Shown piece by piece: positions 40,644 to 50,488 of a stretch of DNA of 64,000 nt. Both the position numbers and the translations under genes were made by a program. Location: the NCBI GenBank assembly GCA_958296075.1, contig CATQHW010000002.1:744001-808000 (forward strand), written 5' to 3'. The stretch is from an uncultured Spirochaetia bacterium (GTDB lineage Bacteria > Spirochaetota > Spirochaetia > SZUA-6 > Bin103). How positions within the stretch are numbered: the stretch's first letter is position 1; each line of letters opens with the position of its first letter. The notes below the pieces were generated by a model. That model worked only from the letters and a program-made list of their open reading frames with translations, had not been told where the DNA came from and searched no databases.

Positions 40644-41848
40644 TCGACCGCATCGTCATCGAGAACTTCAAGAGCCTGCGCAAGATCGATCTGTCGCTCG
40701 GTCGGATGAACCTGTTCATCGGCACCAACGCCAGCGGCAAGTCCAACTTCCTCGATGCGCTACGCGTCCTGCAAGGGATCGGCAACGGCTTTACCATCAG
40801 CGAGATTCTGGATGGTAAGCCGAGAAGCGCAACCAATGAGGTATGGGACGGTATCCGAGGCGGCAGCTCATTGACGTGCTTTGCCGGCACTGATGCGGCC
40901 GACGAAGTGACTCTTGAGGTGAGTGGAATCGCGTCGGGTCGCTGGGAGTACAAGATCTCCTTTTCGCCAGCGTCAGGACGAGTCACCCTTGAGCGTCTCA
41001 AGTTGGCAGGGAGAAATGTCTACGACTCGACTCCGGTTAAGACTAATTCTCCTGAAGATCCCGTCTTCTCGGCTCGATACAATCCGGGAACACAGGGAAG
41101 ACCGCCGAATATCAAGTTTGACAGTGCCCGGCCCGCGCTCGGACAGTTTGCTGAATTGTCGGATGTCGATGCATATGATTCCATGTTCGCCGACAGGATA
41201 TGCTCACTCTTGGCGAATACTCAACGGGTCGACCCGTCTCCTCTGGTGCTGCAGCGATATTCGCAAGCCCACTATGCGCAGCGTCTCGGTGATCACGGAG
41301 AGAACTTCGCTGCGCTCGTGCGGACGATATGTCAGGATGAACAAAAAAAGGGCGCATTTTTGGCATGGCTCCAGGAGCTTCGTCCGGACGAGGTGCAAGA
41401 CGTGGGGACGTTGAAGGGTGCCGTTGGTGAGCCGCTGTTCATGCTGAAGGAAGGCGACCAGACATATCCCGCGCCGGTTCTGGGCGACGGCACCCTGCGA
41501 TTCGCGGCGATTACTGCCGCGTTCTTTCAGCCGGCAATGCCGAACATCATGACCATCGAGGAGATCGAGAACGGCATCCACCCCGGTCGCCTGCGGCTGC
41601 TAGTGGAGCTGCTGCGGAGTCAGACCGTATCGAGCGCAACGCAAGTCTTCGCCACTACGCATTCACCCACTACGCTCGCTTGGCTTCAGGAGAGCGAGTA
41701 CCGGACGACCTTCGTCTGCAGGCGGGACGAGGAGACGGGCGAGTCCACGATTACGCCACTGGCCGAGGTGCCGCATTTCATGGAAGTGGTGAAGCAGCAC
41801 TCTCCCGCCGACCTGTTCGCGGAAGGCTGGCTGGAAGCCGCACTGTGA
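40640..41848 (+). CDS. AAA15/21-type ATPase embedded in the type III-like operon
   Basis: The 402-residue protein starts in the mod stop codon. It opens MIDRIVIENFKSLRKIDLSL, the usual start of OLD/RecF-like ATPases, with Walker A GTNASGKS (28-35), a GDGTLRFAAITAAF segment that acts as signature, Walker B IMTIEEIENGIHP (303-315) and the switch His in TTHSP. It overlaps the next gene (GTGA), which encodes a Toprim-like protein. ATPase plus Toprim partners recall the OLD and PARIS (AriA/AriB) defence pairs. Their placement between mod and res is not part of a classical type III system. The centre of the gene (40900-41420) is richer in A+T than mod or res, suggesting separate origin. Confidence 0.82.
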   Translation: MIDRIVIENFKSLRKIDLSLGRMNLFIGTNASGKSNFLDALRVLQGIGNGFTISEILDGKPRSATNEVWDGIRGGSSLTCFAGTDAADEVTLEVSGIASGRWEYKISFSPASGRVTLERLKLAGRNVYDSTPVKTNSPEDPVFSARYNPGTQGRPPNIKFDSARPALGQFAELSDVDAYDSMFADRICSLLANTQRVDPSPLVLQRYSQAHYAQRLGDHGENFAALVRTICQDEQKKGAFLAWLQELRPDEVQDVGTLKGAVGEPLFMLKEGDQTYPAPVLGDGTLRFAAITAAFFQPAMPNIMTIEEIENGIHPGRLRLLVELLRSQTVSSATQVFATTHSPTTLAWLQESEYRTTFVCRRDEETGESTITPLAEVPHFMEVVKQHSPADLFAEGWLEAAL

Positions 41849-42405
41849 AAGTGCTCGTCATCCCGGAAGACCAGACCCACAACGGCTACCTCCTGCGACC
41901 ACTGGTGAAGGCAATCATGGCGGATGCCGGCAGGCGATCTGCGAAGGTGACGATCGCGCCGAAACCGCGACTCCGAGGCTACGCTCACGCGATGAAGGCC
42001 ATTCGAGAAGAACTTCCCGACCTCTACGGGTTCTTCGATCTGTGGCTGTTCTTTCCGGACGCCGATCGTGCGAACGACGACGCGATGCAAGCACTGGAGC
42101 GGGACCTCGCGGTACCGGGCATTACGTTGCTCTGTTGTGCGGCGCAGTCGGAGTTGGAGATATATGCCTGCGCCGCCTTTCGTTCGGACATGCAGGAGAC
42201 GTGGGACGAAGCTCGGCGGCATCCGAAGATGAAAGAAGAGGTGTTCCAGCCACTCGCCAAACTGCACGGTGACCTCCGGCAACCGGGCGAGAGCCGGGGG
42301 CTGATGATTGCGGAGTCGCTGCGGAATCTTCCCTTGCTGTTCCAGTTGTGCCCGGAGCTGAAGCGTTTGCGCGACCGGATCGTGGCGCATCTGAGCGCAA
42401 CGTAG
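41845..42405 (+). CDS. DUF4276-type, Toprim-like protein
   Basis: Translation from the GTG at 41845 gives 186 residues. The N-terminal strand KVLVIPEDQTHN carries a Glu at position 8, LWLFFPDADRANDD carries an Asp-x-Asp at 72-74, and CAAQSELEIYACA follows. This spacing is what one expects for a Toprim-like metal site (Glu, then DxD) and fits DUF4276 proteins, which usually sit next to an AAA ATPase like the one immediately upstream. It would be the nuclease or toxic effector of that ATPase, by analogy with the OLD and PARIS families. The assignment is from motif layout and gene context. Catalysis has not been shown for this sequence. Confidence 0.65.
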   Translation: MKVLVIPEDQTHNGYLLRPLVKAIMADAGRRSAKVTIAPKPRLRGYAHAMKAIREELPDLYGFFDLWLFFPDADRANDDAMQALERDLAVPGITLLCCAAQSELEIYACAAFRSDMQETWDEARRHPKMKEEVFQPLAKLHGDLRQPGESRGLMIAESLRNLPLLFQLCPELKRLRDRIVAHLSAT

Positions 42406-42407
42406 CG

Positions 42408-45400
42408 ATGGGCGACGCGCAGGTTCCGCTGCAGCCGGTCGAGCAGCCGATCATCTGCTCGCCGTACGAGGAGCCGTCCGCGTACTGGCTCTACGACACC
42501 GGCACCGGGATACCTTCGAAGATTCAGGGACGGCGCGAGGCCGGCTACTGGTTCAAGAGCGAACGCGCGGGGAGCGTTCAGCAGTCGCTGCTGGCGGAGG
42601 AGGAACGGGACGATCTGCCGCTGGTGAACGTGCTGCGCGATGACGTGCGGCGCTGGCGGCGGGCCGGCTGGCCCGGCTCGTCGCAGACCACGAGGAAGCT
42701 GCTGCGCCACTGGTGGCGCAAGGACCGCTCGCGGCGGCTGTTCTTCTGCCAGCTCGAAGCGGTCGAGACCATCGTCTATCTGCGCGAGCTGCTGGCGCGG
42801 GGCAGAAAGCCGCGCTGGACGCCCAAGCTCTCGTTGTCCGAGTTCGAGCTGCTCGCGCAAGGCCACAATCCGCGCCCGCAGGAGTGGGTGGCGCAGGTGG
42901 CGCAGCCACCCAAGCTCGCCGATTATCCCAACCAGGCCGGCCTGCGGCCGATCTCGCGCTACGCCTGCAAGATGGCGACCGGCAGCGGCAAGACCGTGGT
43001 CATGGCCATGCTCATCGCCTGGACCTTCTGCAACCGCGGCGCGACGCCCGGCGACTCGCGCTTCCCGCGCCGCGTGCTGGTGGTCTGCCCCAACCTCACC
43101 ATCAAGGAGCGGTTGCAGGTCCTGCGCCCCGCCTCCCCCGGCAACTACTACGAGCAGTTCGACCTGGTGCCGTCGCCGCTGCGCCCCGAGCTGGCCAAGG
43201 GCAGGATGCTGGTGACCAACTGGCACCGCCTCAGCCCCGACTCCGAGGAGATACGGGTAGGCACGGTGACCGTCGGCCGGATCGGCGAGGAGACGCCGGA
43301 GGCGTTCGCCCGCAACCGCCTGGGCGACCTGTACGACGGCGAGCCGCTGCTGGTGCTCAACGACGAAGGCCACCACGCCTATCGCCCGGCTCCCGCCGCC
43401 GCAGACCTGCCCCTGACCGCCGCCGAGCGGGCCGAACGCGAGACGGCGACGGTGTGGGTGGACGGCCTCGACCGGATCAACGCCGCCTGCGGCATCGACG
43501 CCTGCATCGACCTGTCCGCCACGCCGTTCTACATTCAGGGCAGCGGCTATCCAGAAGGGTCACCGTTCCCCTGGATCGTCAGCGACTTCAGCCTGGTAGA
43601 CGCCATCGAGTGCGGCATCACCAAGATTCCGCGCCTGCCGGCCGCCGACAACACCGGACGCCCCGACCCGAAGTACTTCCGGCTGTGGCAGCACGTCACC
43701 AGGGACCTGAAGGCGGGCGAACGGCTGACCAGAGGACGGCCGAAGCCGGAGGCGGTCTACCGCAAGGCCGAGGACGCGCTGCTCACCCTCGCCGGCGAGT
43801 GGCGGGAGCGGTTCAACGAAGTACAGGCGTCCGCACCCGGCCAGGATCGAACCCCGCCGGTAATGATCGTCGTCTGCGACAACACCGACGTCGCCACCCA
43901 CTTCCACCGCATGATTTCCGGGGAGGACGTGGCCGAACAAGGCGCCGCCGGCGCCGCGGCCGAATCCGGCAACGGCGCCGCGCCGGCGTCACCGCGGAGC
44001 AAGACGAAGCCGCGCCCGGCTAAACGCTACGGCACCGGTCTGAACGGGTTTCCGGAGCTATGGAACGCGGACGGCGTCGAGGTCACGCTGCGCATCGACT
44101 CCCGGCTGCTCGAAGCGGCCGAGAGCGGCGATCCGAACGCCACGCGGAAGGAGGCCGCCGAGGAGCTGCGCAAGATCGTCTCCACCATCGGGCAGCCCGG
44201 CGAGCCGGGCGCGCAGATCCGTTGCGTCGTCAGCGTCAACATGCTGAGCGAGGGATGGGACGCCAACAACGTGACCCACATCCTGGGGCTGCGCGCGTTT
44301 CACAGCCAGTTGCTGTGCGAGCAGGTGGTCGGACGCGGGCTGCGCCGCATGGACTATACGCCGGACCCGCAAACCGGGCTGCTCACCGCGGAGTACGTCG
44401 ACATCTTCGGCGTGCCGTTCTCGTTGATTCCGTTCAAGGGCCGCGAGCCGGGCGCGACGACGCCCCCGGACGAGCGACCGAAACACGAGGTGATGGCGCT
44501 GCCGGCGCGCGGCGCGTTCGAGATTCGGTTTCCGATGGTCGAAGGCTACGTCGTCTCCCTGCAGCGGAACCGGATCGCGTGCGACGTCGACGCGACCGAG
44601 CGCACGGTCGTCGATCCATCTACCACGCCGGTCGCGGCCTTCGTGCGGCCGCAGGTCGGCTACCAGATCGGTCATCTCGGCGCCTACGGCGGATTCGGCT
44701 TCGAGACCGTAGATCGGCAGGAGTACTACGACTCGGTCCACCCGCAGACGATCGCGTTCGAGATTGCCCGCGAGGTGGTGCATCAGCTTGTCGCGGCCGG
44801 CAGCAACGGCGGTGGGGAGCGAACCAGCCGCGGCGCGCTGTTTCCCCAGGCGCTGCGGATCGTCCAGGCGTACGTCAGGACGCGCGTGGACCTGAGCGGC
44901 GCCCATCCGTGCGAGATCGGCCTGCAAACGTACGCGCAACGTATCGCCGGAATCCTGGCCGCGGCGATCAGGCCGGATGGCGCTCACGGTGAGCGGCCGC
45001 TGCTGCCGCGGCTGAACCGCTACGAGCCGGTCGGCAGCACCGCGCGGGTGCACTTCAAGACGGTGCGTCCGGTGCAGGCCGCCACGGCCAGTCATCTGAA
45101 CTACGTGGCGTGCGACACCGGGACTTGGGAGCAGGCCGCGACGTTCCAACTCGAACGGCTCGCCGAGCGCGGCCCCGTCGAGTGCTACGCGCGCAACGAT
45201 CACCTGGAGTTCACCATCCCCTACGAGTGGTACGGCGAGCCGCACGCCTACGAACCCGACTTCATCGTCCGGCTGCGGAACGGCCTCCACGTGATCCTGG
45301 AGATCAAGGGCCAGTCGCGCGCGGAGACCGACGCCAAGCACGAAGCGGCAAAGCGCTGGGTGCGCGCCGTCAACCACTGGGGCCAACTCAGGCAGTGGCG

Positions 45401-45473
45401 CTTTCTGGTGTGCCGGGACCCGCAGTCGCTCGATCGTCACCTGACGGAATTACTCGACGAACGCCAAGCCTGA
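42408..45473 (+). CDS. res: Type III-like restriction subunit: DEAH helicase with C-terminal nuclease
   Basis: The ATG at 42408 lies two bases after the previous stop. The 1021-residue protein has helicase motif I MATGSGKT (189-196), motif II NDEGHH (Asp319-His322), motif III DLSATPFY, a VSVNMLSEGWDANNVTHILG segment and motif VI QVVGRGLRR. At the C-terminus EPDFIVRL (Asp951) and VILEIKGQ (Glu965-Ile-Lys967) form the PD-(D/E)XK nuclease core of type III Res proteins. Together with Mod it should move along DNA and cut when sites are unmodified. It ends 187 bases before the 3' end of the convergent STAND gene, with nothing recognisable in between. An Ala/Gly/Pro-rich linker interrupts the second helicase domain. 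Confidence 0.88.
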   Translation: MGDAQVPLQPVEQPIICSPYEEPSAYWLYDTGTGIPSKIQGRREAGYWFKSERAGSVQQSLLAEEERDDLPLVNVLRDDVRRWRRAGWPGSSQTTRKLLRHWWRKDRSRRLFFCQLEAVETIVYLRELLARGRKPRWTPKLSLSEFELLAQGHNPRPQEWVAQVAQPPKLADYPNQAGLRPISRYACKMATGSGKTVVMAMLIAWTFCNRGATPGDSRFPRRVLVVCPNLTIKERLQVLRPASPGNYYEQFDLVPSPLRPELAKGRMLVTNWHRLSPDSEEIRVGTVTVGRIGEETPEAFARNRLGDLYDGEPLLVLNDEGHHAYRPAPAAADLPLTAAERAERETATVWVDGLDRINAACGIDACIDLSATPFYIQGSGYPEGSPFPWIVSDFSLVDAIECGITKIPRLPAADNTGRPDPKYFRLWQHVTRDLKAGERLTRGRPKPEAVYRKAEDALLTLAGEWRERFNEVQASAPGQDRTPPVMIVVCDNTDVATHFHRMISGEDVAEQGAAGAAAESGNGAAPASPRSKTKPRPAKRYGTGLNGFPELWNADGVEVTLRIDSRLLEAAESGDPNATRKEAAEELRKIVSTIGQPGEPGAQIRCVVSVNMLSEGWDANNVTHILGLRAFHSQLLCEQVVGRGLRRMDYTPDPQTGLLTAEYVDIFGVPFSLIPFKGREPGATTPPDERPKHEVMALPARGAFEIRFPMVEGYVVSLQRNRIACDVDATERTVVDPSTTPVAAFVRPQVGYQIGHLGAYGGFGFETVDRQEYYDSVHPQTIAFEIAREVVHQLVAAGSNGGGERTSRGALFPQALRIVQAYVRTRVDLSGAHPCEIGLQTYAQRIAGILAAAIRPDGAHGERPLLPRLNRYEPVGSTARVHFKTVRPVQAATASHLNYVACDTGTWEQAATFQLERLAERGPVECYARNDHLEFTIPYEWYGEPHAYEPDFIVRLRNGLHVILEIKGQSRAETDAKHEAAKRWVRAVNHWGQLRQWRFLVCRDPQSLDRHLTELLDERQA

Positions 45474-45660
45474 ACTCGGGAGGCAGCGGCGGACATCCAC
45501 GAGCAAGCCCGGCGCGACGTAGCCGAGCTGCGGGCTCAGGGTTGGACGCAGCAAGATTCTGCGCGGGCACCGGGCGACCAACTCGGCGCTGACGCGCACG
45601 ACGCTACGCGAGCACGCACAGCCGGAGTCGTTCTCGACGCCAATCAGATCGTGAGCGATG

Positions 45661-48600
45661 CTACCGATCGAACTGCTCGAACTCGCTCCCAACATCCGGA
45701 TATCCTCCCAGGCAGAGCTGATCGATCAGGTCCAGCGAACGCGATGCCCATTTGCCGTGCTGGTGCTGCTGGTAAGTCCGAAAGATCAGCTCCGCCACTT
45801 CGAACGTGTCCCCTGACGGGCCATCAAGCGACCGCTCACAGACCAGGCACGTCATGCCTGGCAGGCGCCCCACTGATTCCTCAAGCGCGCGAAGCAGCCA
45901 GAACGCGCCCCCGGCGAATGCCTTGCTCTTGCAGAACGCTTCAATCAGGTCTCCGTACGTTTCGAGTGTCTCAGCGGGCAAACGATCGAAGCAGGTCGCT
46001 GTTTCTTTCCGTACTTCTCCGTCGTCATCGTCGAAGAGGAGGAGGAGCCGCGCTTCGCACCAAGCTCGGAACTCCGGAACACCGATGTTGCGCGCGGCGA
46101 CTTGAGCCGTTCCGAGCCGCTGGCGGGGATTGCCATGCAGGGCTTCATCGCCGAGATCTGAGGCACGCTCATGCATGATGGCGGCGATGCTCGCGAGGCG
46201 GGCACCAGCCTCGCAAACCTCCGGTTCCGCAGAGTGCAGCATTCGTTCGATGATCGGCCTTAACGTTGGGAAGTCGTTACGTAAGTAGTGACTAATGAAT
46301 CCGTCGACGTGAACGGTCGCGAGCAGAAGGTCCTCAGCTACGGCCATGCATCGAAAGAGAGACATGCCGCGCTCCGGGTTGTGGTACGCGACGGCTCCGA
46401 GCGCCCCGGCGACGCATGAACGCACGGCAGCGCTTCTGTCGACGATCATCCGCTCGAGGGTCGGCCGGAATCGTTCGATGTAGGTCGCGTCGGTAAGGAT
46501 GAGCCGCTGAATAGCTTCGGCAGCTCGTCCACGCGTGGTGTTGATCCCGTTCGTATATAGTATCTCGCCGTTGTAGTAGGCCTGACCACGTCCGGCGTCC
46601 TCTTGCCAAAGTTCCTTTTCCGGATCTTCATGCTCGGTGGCGAGCCAATGAAGCATTTCTACTGCGTCCTGCGGGAGCGGATCATCGATGCTCCCGAGGA
46701 CGTCGGCAATGGACTTGCCGCATTGTTCGCGGGAGTCCGCAGATGCCTTGCGGCAGACCTGGAGCTTGATTTCGGCCTCGATTGCAACGTCTCTCAACGC
46801 GTCGAGGACTCGCTCCAGATACACGGGGTTGGCGTCTGCGGGAAACGTCAGGCTGAGGCGAGCGAAGCGGTCCGGCTCTTCCTTGGTGTGCTTTCCGAGC
46901 ACTTGCGAGAGCTGGTACGCGCCTCCCTTGAGAAAGTCCGCCTGGGCAGACGCCGACCCTCCTGTATGATACTTTTTGATGGCACGTCGCCATTGATCGT
47001 CCGTCATCATGGCCGCGGCGGTCTCCCCAATCGGGGATCTGACAGGTCCCGCGACCACCCCGCGAGGTTCAGTATCCGGCGTACCGAATCGTCGCGCTAA
47101 TTCGTCGAACGATCTGTTTGCTCGTGAGCTGCGCAGTTCTCTAGGTATCGCCGATAGTAGAGAATAGCTCGTGCTGCCTATTGCATTATATCTATGTTGG
47201 GAGCTGGGGCGTTCGAACGGGCCGACGTAATCCAGGATTGCGGTTTCGAGCCTCTCACGGTTCCGTGCCGCGCAGTGTGGGATCACGGCTCGGATCAGTT
47301 CCATCGTACACCAGCTTGGGCTGTCGTCGAATCCGCATTGAAATCGCCACGGTTCATCTGACAGCATCGAGACCGCCTCGTCCGCAAGGCGCTTCGCCGC
47401 TCCGCCATACACCGATTGGAGAAGATAATTCGCGACGTAGGTGTCGCGGCGGCGCATCTCGGGAATGATTTCGAGCACAGTTTCGCTGTGCTCACTGGCT
47501 AGCTCCTTGAGTGCGGCAGCCAACGCTGAGAGGCAGACGTACTCGCCCCTCCCATGTTTGGAGATAGTTCGCCACACCTTATCGCGCTTGGGTGGCTGAT
47601 CTTCTTCGATCAGAGATGAGTCGGAGATTTCGAGGACTACCGGCAGCACCTGCTTGATGAACTCGACGGGAGCGCGCTCTGCGGAATTACGGAGCATTGT
47701 TGCTGCAGTCTTGTCGTAGCCGATCAATTCGCTTTGGAGCAGATCCTCGCCGGTCGAGCTGATGACCGCGAACTGTCGCCGGAGGCGGTGGGCGACGACC
47801 TCGGCGAACCACTCGGGACGATTCTCGTCCAGACCATGGACCATAAGCCAGAACGAGTCGTTAGTGACACCCGACCGGCTGACGTCGTCGAGCGCGCCGT
47901 TGTCTACGAGCTGTAGCAGAACGTCGAAATAGGCGCGACTGGTGTGGTGTTTGGTGGTTTCCATGAGCCGACGAAGCCGGTCTATCCACTTGCCGCCAAC
48001 GGCGGCGTACGGACCGAGCAGAGCGGCCACCCGGTCCGGCGCATGGGCGTGGTGAGCCCGCAGATAATGCACCGCCAAGTCGGCGAGCTGGTCGTTATCT
48101 GAGGCAAGCCAACCCTCGATCATGCCGCGCCCGTCGGCGATCGAGAACCACGACGCCGATCCGAAGAACCAGCGCCATGCGAGGCCGGATAGCCTGTCCG
48201 CGAGACTGGATAGCCTGTCCAGGTTTGGCGTCCCGTTCTCAATCGTCTGCAGCGCTGCCGCCGTCCACTTATCCCAGATTGCCCACTCTTCCTCCACCGT
48301 ATCCGTCGCTTCGGAGAGCATGGCAAACGCGAGATCCTTGATATGCGTCCGAATTTTCGCATCTGACAAGAGGTCCTCAAGTTCCCGCACATACCGGGGA
48401 ACGTCCGCTTCACGGAGATAGGCCAGCACCTGTCGGACCTGGGCGCGACGAAACAGATGTTGCTCTGACGCCTTGAGGAATGAAGTCATCGGTTCGGATC
48501 GATTCATGAACACGCGCGCGAAGCAGTAGTCGAAGAAGCTCTCGTGTCCGAATCCATAGCGGCGTCCATCGAAGGTGAGTACACCCTCCGACGCAAGCTG

Positions 48601-50151
48601 ATGCAGATAAGCGGGCGGGATGCTGTCAAGCCTCTCTCTGGGTATCGAAAGCTGCTGAGTGGCGTTCATCTCGTTGCACAGGGTCTCTACCACAGGCATC
48701 CACTGGTCAGACCTGACCAATGCCGCCACCGCAGTTCGCTTTTTGTTCCAATACTCGCCGAAGAGCTTCGTCGCCGTACGGAACGCCGGTGCGCGAGTGG
48801 GGTCGAATCCGGCTTCAAGAAACAGCGCGAGGTTCTGCGGGAGCCTCAGCAACTCCAACTGCCGGGGCTTGAATAACGTGGGGTTGAACCCGGCCTGCTT
48901 TAGAAGTTCCTTCACCTCGTCATTGCCGAACTCGGTTACGTCGACCTGGACATGCTCCTTGGGCAGGAGCCCTCGCAGCCGCGGATCATGCTTCCAGTCG
49001 AAGGCCCGGCACACGACTACGGTGTGAATCGTAGCCCGCGCCCGCCCGCGAGTCTCTTGAATCAGCCGCTCGACGAGATCGAACGCCTCAGAGCTCCTGC
49101 CCGACATGGTGCTCACCGCATCCAACTGATCGACTATCAGAACGCCCGGTCGCCGGGCGGCTTCGGCCGCGGCCGCGAGTACCAACACAGGCGATTCTTG
49201 AAGGTCAAGGTGACTGCCGAGATCGGTGGTGGTAGACAAGGAGGGCACGCGATCGAGCCGGAACACCAGCACGGGCTGCTCTCGTTCCCGTAGACGGTCT
49301 ACCACCTCGATGACACATGCAGTCTTTCCCGTCCCCGCACTACCGGTCATGACGCTGTCAGAAGCAGTCCCGTTCAGCCGCGAAAGGAGCGTGTCGGCGG
49401 CCGTCCTCGGCACGAGCGTTTGCTGTATGAGCCTGGCCCGCACGCCTCCAAGGTAGCGGTTGGTGGCCTCTTCAACAGCAGAAGCCGCATGTTCGGGGCT
49501 TCCTACACGACGCAGTGGATAGCCCAGTTTGGCGAGTTTCTCCACGAGGTCCCGGCGGGTAATCCTGCGGTGCACGGAGTCCTCTACTATTGCTCTCAAT
49601 GCAGACAATACGTTTCTGGGATCTGCAACGAAGAGCGCCCGGGAAGCCCAGCGTACCTTGTCTTGAAGCTCACCCTCGCCAATCGTTTGAACGACGATCC
49701 TCTGGAGCATTTCGAAGGCAGTAGGAATATCACATTCCCAGCAGCAAAGCAGCCCCCGGAATAGTTTCTCGCGTCTCTTGGCGCGAAGAAAAGCATGCTT
49801 GAACTCTTCTACCGATTCGGCGTCGCGCGCCGTGCCACAGAGATCGGACAGTTCGCGGGCCTCGCTGCCCGACGCGAAGACGAACCGATTGTCGTTGCCG
49901 ATCAACAGCTTGGCCATGGCTCCAAGCAGCCCATCGGAACGGAGCGATGCGAGACTCCACTTGCCGCTGCGTTTCACCTGATGGAATTCCCGTCGCGCTT
50001 CCGTCGTCACGACGAAATCGACCTTGTCGATTTCGGGAACCTCTATACGAAGAGTCTCTGTTTCGCCATCGAGCATGAGCAGAAGCTGGTCCACCGTCCA
50101 CCATGTTTCATAGCGATTGCCGACCTTTGCTGCGGGTCCACCTGGGAGCAT
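45661..50151 (-). CDS. Large STAND NTPase with N-terminal nuclease-like domain (Avs-like)
   Basis: The 1496-residue protein starts at ATG 50151. Residues 1-130 (GNRYETWWTVDQLLLML, IDKVDFVVTTEARREFHQVK) fit a PD-(D/E)XK nuclease of the Cap4/DUF4297 kind, with Asp45 and Gln58-x-Lys60 as likely core residues. Residues 240-560 form a STAND ATPase: Walker A TGSAGTGKT (269-277), Walker B VLIVDQLD (337-344), then RLPQNLALFLEAG and GFGHESFFDYCFAR. The remaining 900 residues are helical repeats, suited to binding a phage protein. This domain order is that of Avs (AVAST) immune sensors. The gene is A+T richer than its surroundings and converges on res. It has no obvious ribosome-binding site. Confidence 0.78.
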   Translation of the reverse strand: MLPGGPAAKVGNRYETWWTVDQLLLMLDGETETLRIEVPEIDKVDFVVTTEARREFHQVKRSGKWSLASLRSDGLLGAMAKLLIGNDNRFVFASGSEARELSDLCGTARDAESVEEFKHAFLRAKRREKLFRGLLCCWECDIPTAFEMLQRIVVQTIGEGELQDKVRWASRALFVADPRNVLSALRAIVEDSVHRRITRRDLVEKLAKLGYPLRRVGSPEHAASAVEEATNRYLGGVRARLIQQTLVPRTAADTLLSRLNGTASDSVMTGSAGTGKTACVIEVVDRLREREQPVLVFRLDRVPSLSTTTDLGSHLDLQESPVLVLAAAAEAARRPGVLIVDQLDAVSTMSGRSSEAFDLVERLIQETRGRARATIHTVVVCRAFDWKHDPRLRGLLPKEHVQVDVTEFGNDEVKELLKQAGFNPTLFKPRQLELLRLPQNLALFLEAGFDPTRAPAFRTATKLFGEYWNKKRTAVAALVRSDQWMPVVETLCNEMNATQQLSIPRERLDSIPPAYLHQLASEGVLTFDGRRYGFGHESFFDYCFARVFMNRSEPMTSFLKASEQHLFRRAQVRQVLAYLREADVPRYVRELEDLLSDAKIRTHIKDLAFAMLSEATDTVEEEWAIWDKWTAAALQTIENGTPNLDRLSSLADRLSGLAWRWFFGSASWFSIADGRGMIEGWLASDNDQLADLAVHYLRAHHAHAPDRVAALLGPYAAVGGKWIDRLRRLMETTKHHTSRAYFDVLLQLVDNGALDDVSRSGVTNDSFWLMVHGLDENRPEWFAEVVAHRLRRQFAVISSTGEDLLQSELIGYDKTAATMLRNSAERAPVEFIKQVLPVVLEISDSSLIEEDQPPKRDKVWRTISKHGRGEYVCLSALAAALKELASEHSETVLEIIPEMRRRDTYVANYLLQSVYGGAAKRLADEAVSMLSDEPWRFQCGFDDSPSWCTMELIRAVIPHCAARNRERLETAILDYVGPFERPSSQHRYNAIGSTSYSLLSAIPRELRSSRANRSFDELARRFGTPDTEPRGVVAGPVRSPIGETAAAMMTDDQWRRAIKKYHTGGSASAQADFLKGGAYQLSQVLGKHTKEEPDRFARLSLTFPADANPVYLERVLDALRDVAIEAEIKLQVCRKASADSREQCGKSIADVLGSIDDPLPQDAVEMLHWLATEHEDPEKELWQEDAGRGQAYYNGEILYTNGINTTRGRAAEAIQRLILTDATYIERFRPTLERMIVDRSAAVRSCVAGALGAVAYHNPERGMSLFRCMAVAEDLLLATVHVDGFISHYLRNDFPTLRPIIERMLHSAEPEVCEAGARLASIAAIMHERASDLGDEALHGNPRQRLGTAQVAARNIGVPEFRAWCEARLLLLFDDDDGEVRKETATCFDRLPAETLETYGDLIEAFCKSKAFAGGAFWLLRALEESVGRLPGMTCLVCERSLDGPSGDTFEVAELIFRTYQQHQHGKWASRSLDLIDQLCLGGYPDVGSEFEQFDR

Positions 50152-50488
50152 TATTGCGTGGCTTCAATGGTGCGAGGGGTTGCCCCATGCGTCAACCCCC
50201 GCCCGCGAGCTGGCTGTTGGCCGACGGGGACGCCACCGCCCACTCGGTGACCCGCTCCGGGATGCCGGGGCACGGTTAGACGGTTAGTAGCGTCCCGCTT
50301 GCGCTATGAACCACTCTGCGGCTATCAAATGACCGCTGGCCGATCGTCGCGGACCGATGGCGCGGAATCCGCGCAAGGCTATCGCTGGATGACCTCTACT
50401 CGCTCGCCGGCGCCGCGGCGTCGTAGCAGCGGGAGCCGGACTCCGGTCGTTGACGCTGGGTGCGGGAGCGCGGTGGTGACCGATGGCT
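50152..50488. other. Region upstream of the STAND gene without a recognisable gene
   Basis: I see no credible coding sequence here. It holds a short inverted repeat (50176-50199), a doubled CGGTTAG (50275-50289) and, at its right end, the beginning of the direct repeat. The promoter of the STAND gene should lie here, but I could not find a convincing pair of boxes. Confidence 0.5.
50176..50199. promoter_or_regulatory. Inverted repeat upstream of the STAND gene
   Basis: GGGGTTG (50176-50182) and CAACCCC (50193-50199) flank a 10-base loop, 25 bases upstream of the STAND start codon. It could be an operator or a structure in the mRNA leader. No regulator gene is adjacent. Confidence 0.35.

Noticed and set aside
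32163..45473. BREX or DISARM system
   Set aside because: There are methylases and a helicase, but no PglZ, BrxC or BrxL, and no DrmA, DrmB or DrmC-like proteins.
45474..45660. Short open frames between res and the STAND gene
   Set aside because: They have no start signals, no domain and lie between two convergent stops; treated as intergenic.
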